Source of the DNA: Methylobacterium cerastii
Lineage (GTDB): Bacteria; Pseudomonadota; Alphaproteobacteria; Rhizobiales; Beijerinckiaceae
Assembly: GCF_022179125.1 (NCBI RefSeq)
Contig: NZ_BPQG01000044.1
Span: 1-64,000, forward strand
Reading direction: 5' to 3'
Length of the DNA: 64,000 nucleotides
Below, one piece after another: positions 8,136-17,281 of this stretch (its first letter is position 1; each line of letters begins with the position of its first letter). The notes below the pieces were generated by a model, which was not told where the DNA came from, did not search any database, and saw only the letters and a list, made by a program, of their open reading frames with translations. The position numbers and the translations under genes were made by a program.

Positions 8136-9587
8136 ATGTCGGACACACAGCGCGAGGCGTTGCGCCAACAGGCGCTCGCCGAGATCGACCTCCTCGACAC
8201 GCCGCCCGAGCGCGAGTTCGACGCCCTCGCCAAGCTCGCCCAACGCATGCTCGGAACCGGCATGTCCTCGATCACCCTAGTCGCCCCGGAGCGGCAGTGG
8301 TTCAAGGCGCGCTGCGGACCCCTGGCGGCCGAGACCCAGCGGGCCCAGGCGTTCTGTCCCATCGTGTTCGAGACCGAAGCGCCACTGATCGTCGCCGACA
8401 CCACCCTCGACCCGCGCTTCGCGACGAGCCTGTTCGTCACGCGCGCACCGCACATCCGCTACTACGCCGGCGTCCCGGTCCGCGTCCGGCGCCCCGACGG
8501 CGAAAGGGTCACGGTCGGGACGCTCTGCGTCCTCGACGAGCAGCCCCGCGCGCCGACGCCTGCCGACCTCGACATCCTCACCGAGCTGGCCTGCGTCGCG
8601 GAAGCCCTGATCGAAGCCCGGACCCTCGCCGTCCGCGCCGCGGAGGTGGCCGATGAGCACCGGATGGCGGTCGAACGCCTGGAACGCGAGCGTCGCCAGT
8701 TCAAACGGGCCGAGCGCATGGCCGACATGGGATCGTACCGCTACGACATCGAGAAGCGGTCCCTGTCCTGGTCGGACGGCGTCTTCGCCATCCACGAGCT
8801 GCCCGTCGGCGGCGCCGAGCCGGACGGCGACGTCATGGAGGCCTTCCCCGAGCCCGATCGCACGGCGTTCAGGGCCGCGGTGATGCGCACCCTGGACACC
8901 GGCGAGCCGTTCGAGCTTGAGGCCGACCTCGTGACCGCCAAGGGAAACATCCGGCGCGTGCGATGCTCCTGCGAGATCGAGCTGGCCAAGGGCAAGCCCG
9001 CCGCCCTCATCGGCTTGATCCAGAACATCACCGAGCGGCACGGGCTGGAGACGCGGCTCCGCCACCAGGCCCGCACCGACGACCTGACGCAGCTGGCCAA
9101 CAGGGCCGAGTTCCACCGCGTCCTCGATGCGCGGCTGCACGAGGCGCGGGCCGCCGACGGCGACGTCGGCGTCCTCCTGATCGATCTCGACGGCTTCAAG
9201 GGCGTGAACGACGCCCTCGGGCATGCGGCGGGCGACGCCGTGCTGCGCCGCGTCGCCGAGCGCCTGCGCAAAGCCGGCTACGAGCGGTATTTTCCGGCGC
9301 GCCTGGGTGGCGACGAATTCGCCGTCGTCGTCCCCCAGAACCTAGCTCGCACGGACCTGGACCGGATGGTGCGGCGCCTCCTGCACGACCTCGAGATCGT
9401 CGTGGATGGACAGGGCCACATCGCCCGCGTGACGGGAACGGTCGGCATCGCGTGGTCCAGCGAAGCGTCGCACGACCGCGACGCCGTCCTGCGCCACGCC
9501 GACGCGGCGCTCTACGCGGCCAAGCGCACGCGGAAGGGCACGGCGCAGACGTATCGGGTGAAGCCGGATTCGCGGCAGGTCGCCTGA
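8136..9587 (+). CDS. GAF-PAS-GGDEF diguanylate cyclase
   Basis: A cytosolic c-di-GMP synthase of 483 residues. Order: GAF domain (about 20-165, with FDALAKLAQRML and the GTLCVLD end), a short coiled linker (165-190), PAS domain (about 190-305, MADMGSYRYDIEKRSLSWSD), then GGDEF (about 310-475, DDLTQLANR ... RLGGDEFAV). The active-site GGDEF is intact. The inhibitory RxxD site that normally precedes it by five residues is missing (ERYFPARLGGDEF), so product inhibition at that site is not expected. There is no EAL domain. AGGGGA before ATG 8136 supports this start; 8118 is an alternative. The upstream BLUF gene suggests light input. Confidence 0.92.
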   Translation: MSDTQREALRQQALAEIDLLDTPPEREFDALAKLAQRMLGTGMSSITLVAPERQWFKARCGPLAAETQRAQAFCPIVFETEAPLIVADTTLDPRFATSLFVTRAPHIRYYAGVPVRVRRPDGERVTVGTLCVLDEQPRAPTPADLDILTELACVAEALIEARTLAVRAAEVADEHRMAVERLERERRQFKRAERMADMGSYRYDIEKRSLSWSDGVFAIHELPVGGAEPDGDVMEAFPEPDRTAFRAAVMRTLDTGEPFELEADLVTAKGNIRRVRCSCEIELAKGKPAALIGLIQNITERHGLETRLRHQARTDDLTQLANRAEFHRVLDARLHEARAADGDVGVLLIDLDGFKGVNDALGHAAGDAVLRRVAERLRKAGYERYFPARLGGDEFAVVVPQNLARTDLDRMVRRLLHDLEIVVDGQGHIARVTGTVGIAWSSEASHDRDAVLRHADAALYAAKRTRKGTAQTYRVKPDSRQVA

Positions 9588-9623
9588 GCGCGGTCCTAGT
9601 CTCGGGCCGCGCCGCGTCGGCGT

Positions 9624-10590
9624 CTACCAGCGGTAGATCAGGCTGGCGATGACCTAGCGCGGCTGGCCGCGGTAGCAGAAGCCCGCCTGGCAGCTCTGGT
9701 CGTTGCGGTCGAGCAGGTTGGTGACGTTGGCCTGAAATCGCATGCCCGCGATCCGCGGGTCGAGCTTGGCGAAGTCGTAGCCGGCCACGGCGTCGAACAG
9801 CGTCACGGTGGAGTTCCGGAAGGTGCCCGGCACGTCGTTGGCCGGGCTGGTTCCGGCGAAGCGCGCGCCGCCGCCGAAGATGAGGCCGAAGAGGTCGAAG
9901 CCCGGCGGGATCGCGTAGGTCGCGAACGCCTTCACCGCGTTGGCCGGGATGCCGGACAGGGCGAGCCCCACCGTGTCCGGGCTGCCGGGGCTCTTGGTGG
10001 TGCGGATGTCGACGTGGCTGTAGGCGGCGGTGACGTTGAAGCCCGGGCCGACTTGTCCACCGCCTCGATCTCGGCGCCGCGCGAGCGCACCTCGCCCACC
10101 GCCGCCTGGAAGATCAGCGGCGACACCGGGTCGGGGCGCAGCACGTTGGTCTGCCGGATGTCGAACACGGCGGTGTTCAGGAAGACGCTGGTGCCCGGCA
10201 CGTTAAACTTGATGCCGCCCTCGACCTGCTCGCCCTGGGTCGGCGCGAAGGACGCGTTGTTGCGGCCGAGGCCGAGCTGCCGCGCGAACGAGGTCGCGTA
10301 GCTCACGTAGGGGACGAACTGGTCGGTTAGGAGATAGCTCGCGGCGGCGCGGCCGGTGAAGGCGTTCCGGTCGTCCTTGAAGGTGGTCGCCATCGACGGC
10401 ACGTCGACGCGCGAGGCGACGGTGTCGTGGCGCCCGGTCAGCGTGAGGATCAGGCGGCCGATCCTGGCCTGGTCCTGTACGTAGGTGCCGACCTGCTCCT
10501 GGATCGTCCGCGACGCGACGACGACGGACGGCTCGGCAATGAACTGCGCCTCGTAATTCGGGCGGACTAGGCCGGCATGGGCGACCTCGA
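9624..10590 (-). pseudogene. TonB-dependent siderophore receptor remnant
   Basis: About 320 codons remain of the barrel part of a TonB-dependent siderophore receptor (motifs IQEQVGTYVQDQ, LTLTGRHD, GRAAASYLLTD, QVEGGIKF, FDAVAGYDF). The plug domain and N-terminal half are absent; recognisable sequence begins near 10590. One base is missing near 10050 (GACAAGTCGG where GACAAGGTCGG would keep frame). Close to the 3' end a TAG replaces a Tyr codon, before the proper last residues VIASLIYRW and stop at 9624-9626. Three independent lesions make a real relic likelier than sequencing error. The fragment reaches towards the acid phosphatase stop at 10632. Confidence 0.85.
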
Positions 10591-10631
10591 GCACGCTGCG
10601 GTTGCAGCGAATGGACCCATGCACACCAGAT

Positions 10632-11486
10632 CTAGAACTCGAGGCCCGGGCCGTTCACCGCCTCGGACTCACGGGCGCAGAAGGCTTGGTCCGGCGCCTT
10701 GCGCTCGCCCGCGAGCACCTTGGAAAGCTCGACCCGCGCCCGTTCGAAGTCGGCGCGGAAGCCTGCGTCGCCCACCAGCGCGGCGAAGATCACCGAGCCG
10801 TTGGTGCGCCCGGCGGCGACGTCGCTCATCCAGTGCACGCCGCAGACGACGCGGCTCTCGCCGTAGGCCCGGCCGCGGGCGAGGATCGCGGTGGCCTTCT
10901 CGGGCACCAGGGCGGCCATGATCAGGGCATAGGCCCAGCCTTGCGTGGCGTGGCCGGACGGGTAGCTGAAGCTGTCGGCGAGCGCCTGGGTCCGCTGCAC
11001 GCAGATCGGCGCCTCGTTGCCGACGAAGGGGCGCAGGCGCCGGTAATGCACCTTCGGCCCGCGGGTGCCGGCGGCGATGTCGAGGCGCGCGCGCTCGAAC
11101 AGGGTGATCACCGCCGGCACGCGGGCCTGGTCGACGCGGGTGCCGAGCACGCAGGCGAAGGTTTCCAGGATCGCGGCCGCGCCCTCGGCCACGTCGGTGG
11201 CGGCCATCTCCCACCGTGCGGAGCCCTTCATCGCCCGCGTCGCGTTGAAGGCGGCGCGGTCGGCGGCCTCCAGGGTCGAGTGGCTGGCCGGCGGCGCCGG
11301 CAGGATCTGGACGGTGTCGGGAACGCCCGCGCCGGTCAGGTACGGCTTGTGCGCCGGCTTGTCGGGCCGCACCGGGTCGGCGGCGACGGAGGGCGCCGCC
11401 GGGGCCGGCGTCTGGGCGGTGGTCTCGGCCTGGGCCGCGGATGCGAGGAGCGCGAGGAGCGCCAGGGCAGTCGGGAAACGCGGCAT
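10632..11486 (-). CDS. Class A nonspecific acid phosphatase
   Basis: A secreted phosphatase of the PAP2 superfamily, releasing phosphate from organic monoesters in the periplasm. It has 284 residues with a signal peptide (about 1-20, ending SAAQA). The full signature is present: Lys145-x6-Arg152-Pro153, PSGH at 176-179 and Ser211-Arg212-x5-His218-x3-Asp222, as in PhoN/PhoC enzymes, where the last His forms the phosphoenzyme. ATG 11486 was chosen because it starts the signal peptide; upstream codons overlap noncoding DNA. It stands alone between a receptor relic and a repeat-bearing spacer. No pho box was recognised. Confidence 0.92.
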   Translation of the reverse strand: MPRFPTALALLALLASAAQAETTAQTPAPAAPSVAADPVRPDKPAHKPYLTGAGVPDTVQILPAPPASHSTLEAADRAAFNATRAMKGSARWEMAATDVAEGAAAILETFACVLGTRVDQARVPAVITLFERARLDIAAGTRGPKVHYRRLRPFVGNEAPICVQRTQALADSFSYPSGHATQGWAYALIMAALVPEKATAILARGRAYGESRVVCGVHWMSDVAAGRTNGSVIFAALVGDAGFRADFERARVELSKVLAGERKAPDQAFCARESEAVNGPGLEF

Positions 11487-11625
11487 CGGGTCCGTCCTCC
11501 GGGGCGGGCGAGGCCCAAGCCTTAACGCCTCGACCCTGAACGGGATACGACGGCGGCGCGACTTTTCCGGTCGGGACCCGGGCAAGTGCCGACGGGAGCG
11601 GGGAATTCGGGGGGCGGGCCGATCG

Positions 11626-11847
11626 ACCCCCCCCCGCAGGCGGGGAGAGGCCCGCAGGCACCTCGTCGTGCCTGCGGGAACTCGTCGTGCCTGCGGGAAG
11701 CGGAGGCGAAGCCGAAGCGACGGTGAGGGGCAGGTGCCGGACGAGGCTCCTCCGTTGGCACCCCCTCACCTTCGGCTGCCGCCTCGCTTCGCCGACGACG
11801 AGGTCGGCCAAGCCCTCTCCCCGCACGCGGGGCGAGGGGATGCGCGC
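11626..11847. repeat. Palindromic intergenic repeat, copy A
   Basis: About 220 bp built as an imperfect inverted repeat with short GCGGGG hairpins at each end and long arms (GAAGCCGAAGCGACGGTGAG / CTCACCTTCGGCTGCCGCCT) around a variable centre. This copy has an internal tandem duplication of about 19 bp (CTCGTCGTGCCTGCGGGAA) near 11662-11700. It fills most of the 427-bp spacer between the acid phosphatase and amidase genes, which are both on the - strand. The rest of the spacer shows nothing else. Confidence 0.85.
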
Positions 11848-11913
11848 TGGCCGCCGGGGGCGGACACGCGCCGCTCTGACCAACGTCCGGAAAGAGGAAC
11901 GATGCCCCCCCCC

Positions 11914-13314
11914 TCAAAACCCCGTCGGCGCTCGCAGATGCCACGCCGTCGCGCCCTGGAAGGCCTGCCCGATGCGCAACGCCATGGCCTCGTCGTAGCC
12001 GCGGCAGACGATCTGCAGGGAGAGCGGCAGGCCGTCTTGTGAGAAGCCGTTCGGCAGGCTGAGGCCGCAGAGGTCGAGCAGGTTGGCGAAGCGGGTGAAG
12101 CGGGACGGCATGTGCAATTCGTCGACCTCCGCCAGCGGCACCGCCGCGGTCTCGGTGGTCGGCGTCAGGATCGCGTCGACGCCCTCCCAGGCGAGCGCGA
12201 GGTCGCGCTTGAGGGCGTCGCGGCGCTGGAGCGTCGCGAGGTAGTCCTGGGCCGACAGGCTGCGGCCGCCGAGGATGCGCGCGCGCACCGCGTCGCCGAG
12301 CGGGGCGGCCGCGTCCTCGGCGAGCGCGCCGTTGACGAAGTAGGCCTCGGCGTTGGTGATCCCGCTCATCGCCACGAGGTCGGAAAACCGGAACGGCAGC
12401 GCCAGGTCGACGACCTCCGCGCCGAGCCCGGACAGCACGTCGAGGGCGGTGTCGTAGGCGGAAAGCATCTCGGCCGAGCAGCCCGTGCGCTCGGCCTCCG
12501 GCATCCGCGCGAGGCGCAGGCCGCGCACGCCGCGATGCAGGGTCGGGAACGGGTCGGCGGTCAGGATGCCGCGGGTCGCGGGATCGAGCGGGTCGGGTCC
12601 GGAGATCGCCGCGTAGAGCAGGGCGGCGTCGGCGACGCTGCGGGCGAGCGGGCCGGGGGTGTCGAGGGTCGCGCTGAGCGGCACGATGCCATGGGTCGAG
12701 ACCCGGCCGACGGTGACCTTCAGGCCGGTCAACCCGCAGAACGCCGCCGGCAGGCGCACCGATCCGCCGGTGTCGGTGCCGATGCCCCAGGGCGCCATCC
12801 GCGCGGCCACCGCGACGCCGGTGCCGCTACTCGAGCCGCCGGGGGTGCGCGGGGTTTCGAGGTCCCACGGGTTCCACGGGGTGCCGAGGTGCTGGTTGGT
12901 GCCCCAGCCGCCATAGGCGAACTCCACCGTGTGGGTCTTGCCGAGCACGATCATCCCCTGCGCGATCAGCCGTCGGGCGATGGTGGCGGTGCAGGCGGCA
13001 CGCCGCGCCCGGTGGGCGGCCGAGCCGCCCATGGTGATGCGGCCCTCGATGTCGATCAGGTCCTTCAGTGCGATCGGCACCCCATGCAGCGGGCCGACCG
13101 AATGGCCGGAGCGGATCGCCCGGTCGGCGCCCTCCGCTGCCAGCCGCGCGTCGTCGGCGAAGACCTCGGTGAAGGCTTGGAGCTTCGGCTCGCGGGCGTC
13201 GATGCGCGCGAGCATCGCCTCCACGGCCTCGACCGGCGACACCGTTTTGCCGGCAATGCGTTTGGCGAGCTCGGTCGCCGAAAGGTCGGCGAGGTCGTCG
13301 CCCGTATCCGTCAT
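11914..13314 (-). CDS. Amidase (amidase signature family)
   Basis: A cytosolic amide hydrolase of 466 residues with the Ser-cisSer-Lys triad visible: Lys84 (IALKD), the Gly/Ser-rich GGSSSGTG (159-166) and nucleophile Ser185 in DTGGSVRLPA. Overall it resembles aspartyl/glutamyl-tRNA amidotransferase subunit A and related small-molecule amidases. With no gatB or gatC beside it, a catabolic amidase is more likely. ATG 13314 (MTDTGDD) is chosen; earlier in-frame codons look noncoding. A peptide-type binding protein lies 243 bp upstream on the same strand, which may indicate uptake and hydrolysis of amides or peptides. Confidence 0.9.
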   Translation of the reverse strand: MTDTGDDLADLSATELAKRIAGKTVSPVEAVEAMLARIDAREPKLQAFTEVFADDARLAAEGADRAIRSGHSVGPLHGVPIALKDLIDIEGRITMGGSAAHRARRAACTATIARRLIAQGMIVLGKTHTVEFAYGGWGTNQHLGTPWNPWDLETPRTPGGSSSGTGVAVAARMAPWGIGTDTGGSVRLPAAFCGLTGLKVTVGRVSTHGIVPLSATLDTPGPLARSVADAALLYAAISGPDPLDPATRGILTADPFPTLHRGVRGLRLARMPEAERTGCSAEMLSAYDTALDVLSGLGAEVVDLALPFRFSDLVAMSGITNAEAYFVNGALAEDAAAPLGDAVRARILGGRSLSAQDYLATLQRRDALKRDLALAWEGVDAILTPTTETAAVPLAEVDELHMPSRFTRFANLLDLCGLSLPNGFSQDGLPLSLQIVCRGYDEAMALRIGQAFQGATAWHLRAPTGF

Positions 13315-13557
13315 GATGCCTGACACCGTCGTCCTCTTCGTCGTCTTGCACTGCAGGAGGCGCGCGTTTCCCCGGACGGGTGGAGCGGGAGCGGAACCCG
13401 ATCCGGGGTCCAGCATGATCACGTCGCGAAGCGTCCGAATGTCTCGCCGCGCCGGGTATCGAGCCGCTGACGCGGCACTTTCGTTCGCTGGATCCCGGAT
13501 CACCCTCCGCTGGCGCTGCGGGCGTCCGGGACAACGGCACGGCGTCGTTCGAAATCC

Positions 13558-15171
13558 CTACGGCATGCTCACCAACGTCAAATCGACGAACCAACTCTGC
13601 GGCGAGACGAACCCCTTCACCTTCGGGCTCATGCCGCGGGGGTTGAGGTCGTGGACGACGTAGAGCCAGGGCGGGTCGTCCACCAGGCGCTCGTGCGCGG
13701 CCTTGGTGGCGGCCGAGATCTCGGCCGGGTCGCTCGATTCGGCGAGCGTCTTCAGGGCCTTGTCGAAGGTCGCGTCGGTCCAGTTCGGGAAGTTGAAGCC
13801 GTTCGGGGGAAAGCGGTCGGCCGCGAAATAGCGCACCATCACGCCGGCATCCGACGTCGGCGAGGATACGTTGAGGGCGTTCGAGCCCTGGAGGCTCGCC
13901 GCGTCGGGCAGCGCGCGGCTGGAATTCAGCAGGATCTGCCACTCGACCACGTTGAACGACACGTCGACGTCGCAGGCCTGCTTGAGGTTTTCCTGCATGA
14001 ACTCGTTCATCGGCATCGGCGACATCTGCCCCGAGCCCGAGGCCGAGATCATGATCTTCAGCGACAAAGGCTTCTTGGCGGTGTAGCCGGCCTCGGCGAG
14101 CAGCGCCTTGCCCTTCTTCGGATCGAAGAGGTAGCGGTTCTTCGGGGTGCCGAAATCCGGGTTGCCGTCGTTGAACCAGCCGCTGGCGGCCTCCGCCGTG
14201 CCGTTGAGGAAGCTGACTACCGCGGGACGGTCGACGCAGTAGTTCAGCGCCTGGCGCACGCGCACGTCCTTGACCGGGCTGTTCGTCGCGCCGACGTTGA
14301 AGATCCACGGCCAGACATGCGGGTAGACGCCTGTGGTGACGGCAAAGCCCGCGGCCTTGAGCGACGGGATCGCATCGGGGGCCGGCACCTCGATCCAGTC
14401 GACCTGGCCCGCGCGCAACGCCGCGATCCGGGCGTTCGCCTCGGGGATCGGCATCAGGCGGATCTTGTCGACCTTCGCCATCCGGGATTTATCCCAGTAG
14501 CCGTCGTTGCGGGCGAGATCCGCCGATTCCCGCGGGGTCACCTTGGTGAGCTTGAACGGCCCGGTGCCGGCCGCCGGCACCGCCTGCACCTTGGCCCAGT
14601 CGCGGCCGGCCTTCTCGAACGATTGCGGCGAGGTGAACAGCAGGTACACCGCCATGTAGGGGAAGTACGAGGCCACCTGCGTGGTGGTGATCTGGATCGT
14701 GCGCGCGTCGAGCTTCTTGTAGCTGCCCATGATCGGCACCCGGGCGCGGGAGATGCCTGCGCCCTGCGCTTCGAATTGCGGGCTGTCGTTCTTGAAGTAC
14801 CGGTCGAGGTTCCAGATCACCGCGTCGGCATCGAACGGTTCGCCGTCGTGGAAGCGCACGCCGTCGCGCAGGTGGAAGGTCCAGACCCGCTTGTCCTCGG
14901 CGGATTGCTCCCAGGCGGTGGCGAGCGCCGGCATCAGACCAGCCGGCTTGTCGGTGCGGGTCAGGTCCCACTGCACCAGCCCCTCGAAGATCGGATAGCC
15001 GAGGAAGCGCATGCCCTCGAAGCCGTTGTTGGGCATGCCGGTCGCGGTGGGCACGTCGGTCGCGGTCATCGCGATGCGCAGGACGCTCTCGGCCGACGCC
15101 GGCGGGGCGGCGAGCGCGGTGGTCAGCGTGACGGCGGCGAGCGTTCGGCCGATCATCGTGGGGCTTCTCAT
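13558..15171 (-). CDS. ABC transporter substrate-binding protein, peptide/nickel type
   Basis: A periplasmic solute receptor of the SBP_bac_5 (DppA/OppA) family, 537 residues. A signal peptide (LAAVTLTTALAAPPASA) is followed by typical segments: LATAWEQSAEDKRVWTFHLRDG, FHDGEPFDADAVIWNLDRY, TGPFKL, and PVKDVRVRQALNYCVDR. ATG 15171 is used; ATG 15156, six codons in, is also plausible. No permease or ATPase gene follows it, so the rest of the transporter must be encoded elsewhere. It is divergent from the ThDP enzyme gene, with 198 bp between. Confidence 0.9.
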   Translation of the reverse strand: MRSPTMIGRTLAAVTLTTALAAPPASAESVLRIAMTATDVPTATGMPNNGFEGMRFLGYPIFEGLVQWDLTRTDKPAGLMPALATAWEQSAEDKRVWTFHLRDGVRFHDGEPFDADAVIWNLDRYFKNDSPQFEAQGAGISRARVPIMGSYKKLDARTIQITTTQVASYFPYMAVYLLFTSPQSFEKAGRDWAKVQAVPAAGTGPFKLTKVTPRESADLARNDGYWDKSRMAKVDKIRLMPIPEANARIAALRAGQVDWIEVPAPDAIPSLKAAGFAVTTGVYPHVWPWIFNVGATNSPVKDVRVRQALNYCVDRPAVVSFLNGTAEAASGWFNDGNPDFGTPKNRYLFDPKKGKALLAEAGYTAKKPLSLKIMISASGSGQMSPMPMNEFMQENLKQACDVDVSFNVVEWQILLNSSRALPDAASLQGSNALNVSSPTSDAGVMVRYFAADRFPPNGFNFPNWTDATFDKALKTLAESSDPAEISAATKAAHERLVDDPPWLYVVHDLNPRGMSPKVKGFVSPQSWFVDLTLVSMP

Positions 15172-15369
15172 GCGGTGGGCGGGAAGATCCCGGCACGGGC
15201 AAGTCCCGCGCCGACGCCCGGGTGCCGACGGGACCGCATCCTCGATCGCAGGTTGCGATGCCCGTGCCGCGCGGTGTTGCGCCCAGGCCTTGCGCCGCCC
15301 TATTCCGCGGCGCCACGATGGCGCCTCCGGGCCGTGCGGCGCCGGACGGCGAGACGAGGGAAGAGCGCG

Positions 15370-16941
15370 TTGGCAGAGACGATGAACGGCGCCGAGAGCC
15401 TGGTCCGCACCCTGGTCGCCGGGGGCGTCGAGGTCTGCTTCACCAATCCCGGCACCTCCGAGATGCATTTCGTGGCGGCGCTCGACCGGGTCGAGGGCAT
15501 GGCCTGCGTGCTGTTCCTGTTCGAGGGCGGCGCGACGGGGGCCGCCGACGGCTACGCCCGCATGGCCGACAAGCCGGCCTCGACCCTGCTCCATCTCGGC
15601 CCGGGCCTCGCCAACGGACTGGCCAACCTCCACAACGCCCGCCGCGCCCGCTCGCCGATCGTCAACATCGTCGGCGAGCACGCCACCTATCACCGCATCC
15701 ACGACGCGCCGCTCACCTCCAACATCGAGGGCTTCGCCCGGCCGGTCTCGGCCTGGCTGCGCATGGGCACGACCGCGGAGGCCATCGCCGCCGACGGCGC
15801 CGACGCGATCGCCGCGGCGCGGACCGCGCCGGGACGGATCGCGACGCTGATCCTGCCGGCCGACACCGCCTGGAACCCGGGCACCGGCGTCGCCCCCGTG
15901 CCCGCCATCCCCGAGCGTGCGCGGGCCGGCGACGACGCGCTGAAGCGCGCGGTCGCGGCCTTGGCCTCGGGCGCGCCGGTGGTGCTGCACCTCTCCGACC
16001 GGGCGGTGCGCGGCGAGGGCCGCCGCATCGCCGCGCGCATCGCGGACAAGACCGGCGCGACGCTGCTGGCCATGGCCGCCAACGCCCGCATCGACCGCGG
16101 CGCCGGCACGGTGCCGATCGAGCGCCTGCCCTACCCGATCGACGCCGCGATCGAGACGCTGGCGCCCTTCCGCCACGTCATCCTCGTCGGCGCGACGCCG
16201 CCGGTCGGGTTCTTCGCCTATCCCGGCAAGCCGAGCCTGCTCAGCGCGCCCGACGCCGAGACCATCGTCCTGGCCCACCCGGAGGAGGATCAGATCGAGG
16301 CGCTGGAGCGGCTTGCCGAGGCCGTCGGCGCGTCGGCGGAGGTCGCGCCGGACCGCATGGCGCCGTCCGCCGGGCCGCGGCCGGAGCTGCCGACCTCCGG
16401 CGCGCTCGCCGACGCCGCAATCGGCCAGGTGCTCGGCGCGCTGATCCCCGAGGGTGCGATCGTCTGCGACGAATCGATCACCACCGGGCGCAACTTCTTC
16501 GGGCAGACGCACGCGGCTGCGCCCCATAGCTGGCTCCAACTCGGCGGCGGCGCGATCGGGCTGGGCATCCCGATGGCGACGGGGGCCGCGGTCGCCTGCC
16601 CCGATCGCAAGGTGATCTCCCTGCAGGCCGACGGCAGCGCGCTCTACACCGCCCAGGCGCTCTGGACCCAGGCGCGCGAACGCCTCGACGTGGTGACGCT
16701 GATCTGGTCGAACCGCTCCTACGCGATCCTGCGCCACGAGCTCACCAACGTCGGCGCCACCAACCCCGGCCCCAAGGCGATCGGCATGCTGACCCTCGAC
16801 GACCCAGCGATCGACTGGGTCAGCCTCGCCAAAGGGTTTGGCGTGGAGGCCCGCCGGGTCGAGAACTTAGCCGACTTCGTAGACGTGTTCCGCGTGTCGT
16901 TGGGCTGCCGCGGGCCGTTCCTGATCGAGGTGGCTTTGTGA
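15370..16941 (+). CDS. Thiamine-diphosphate enzyme, acetolactate-synthase large-subunit-like
   Basis: A 523-residue ThDP-dependent enzyme with the three-domain layout of acetolactate synthase and benzoylformate decarboxylase. Visible: CFTNPGTSEMHF near the N-terminus, the cofactor-activating Glu52 (LFLFEGGATGAADGY), the central domain, and the ThDP/Mg site LQADGS followed by SNRSYAIL. The first Gly of the usual GDG is Ala. It is shorter than true IlvB and has no small subunit beside it, so it is probably one of the catabolic IlvB-like decarboxylases/lyases. TTG 15370 is preferred because GAGGGAAG lies just upstream; ATG 15382 is the alternative. Confidence 0.85.
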   Translation: MAETMNGAESLVRTLVAGGVEVCFTNPGTSEMHFVAALDRVEGMACVLFLFEGGATGAADGYARMADKPASTLLHLGPGLANGLANLHNARRARSPIVNIVGEHATYHRIHDAPLTSNIEGFARPVSAWLRMGTTAEAIAADGADAIAAARTAPGRIATLILPADTAWNPGTGVAPVPAIPERARAGDDALKRAVAALASGAPVVLHLSDRAVRGEGRRIAARIADKTGATLLAMAANARIDRGAGTVPIERLPYPIDAAIETLAPFRHVILVGATPPVGFFAYPGKPSLLSAPDAETIVLAHPEEDQIEALERLAEAVGASAEVAPDRMAPSAGPRPELPTSGALADAAIGQVLGALIPEGAIVCDESITTGRNFFGQTHAAAPHSWLQLGGGAIGLGIPMATGAAVACPDRKVISLQADGSALYTAQALWTQARERLDVVTLIWSNRSYAILRHELTNVGATNPGPKAIGMLTLDDPAIDWVSLAKGFGVEARRVENLADFVDVFRVSLGCRGPFLIEVAL

Positions 16942-17014
16942 GGGTTTTGCAGACCGCTGTCGCACACGTCTCTCCAGCCACTGCCAGATTTCCGATGCCC
17001 GAGAGATGCGCCCG

Positions 17015-17215
17015 TCCCCTCTCCCCGCACGTGGGGAGAGGCCCAGCTGCACCTTGTGCAGCCGGGAAGCGGAGGCGAAGCCGAAGCGGCGGTGAGGGGG
17101 AGGTGCCGAGGAAGTCTCTTCCGTCGAAGCCCCCTCACCTTCGGCTGTCACCTCGCCGCGCCGATGACGAGGTCGTCGCGGCCCTCTCCCCACAGGCGGG
17201 GCGAGGGGATGCGCG
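17015..17215. repeat. Palindromic intergenic repeat, copy B
   Basis: About 200 bp in the same orientation as copy A: terminal CCCCTCTCCCCGCA...GGGGAGAGG hairpins, arm GAGGCGAAGCCGAAGC, variable centre, and arm CCCCTCACCTTCGGCTG. It fills the spacer between the ThDP enzyme and penicillin acylase genes, both + strand. The end of this repeat contains an in-frame ATG (17219) for the downstream gene, which is probably accidental. Confidence 0.85.
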
Positions 17216-17281
17216 CAGATGGCGGCGCTCCGCGTTGCTTGCGACGCCATCTCTGAACGGGGTGGCGCAAGGGAAACGCGC

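Noticed and set aside
11626-11847. CRISPR array from repeated CTCGTCGTGCCTGCGGGAA
   Set aside because: Only two adjacent copies inside a known palindromic repeat, with no spacers and no cas genes.
13558-16737. Very long open frames antisense to the ThDP enzyme and in other places (for example 17135-19528 -, 47508-51620 +, 42907-45717 -)
   Set aside because: They run opposite recognisable genes, have Arg/Gly/Asp-rich composition typical of antisense frames in high-GC DNA, and match no family.
13558-16941. Complete peptide ABC transporter
   Set aside because: Only the binding protein is present; no permease or ATPase gene of that type is adjacent.
15370-16941. True acetolactate synthase (ilvB)
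   Set aside because: Shorter than IlvB, without ilvN beside it, and with changes at the ThDP motif; kept as IlvB-like only.
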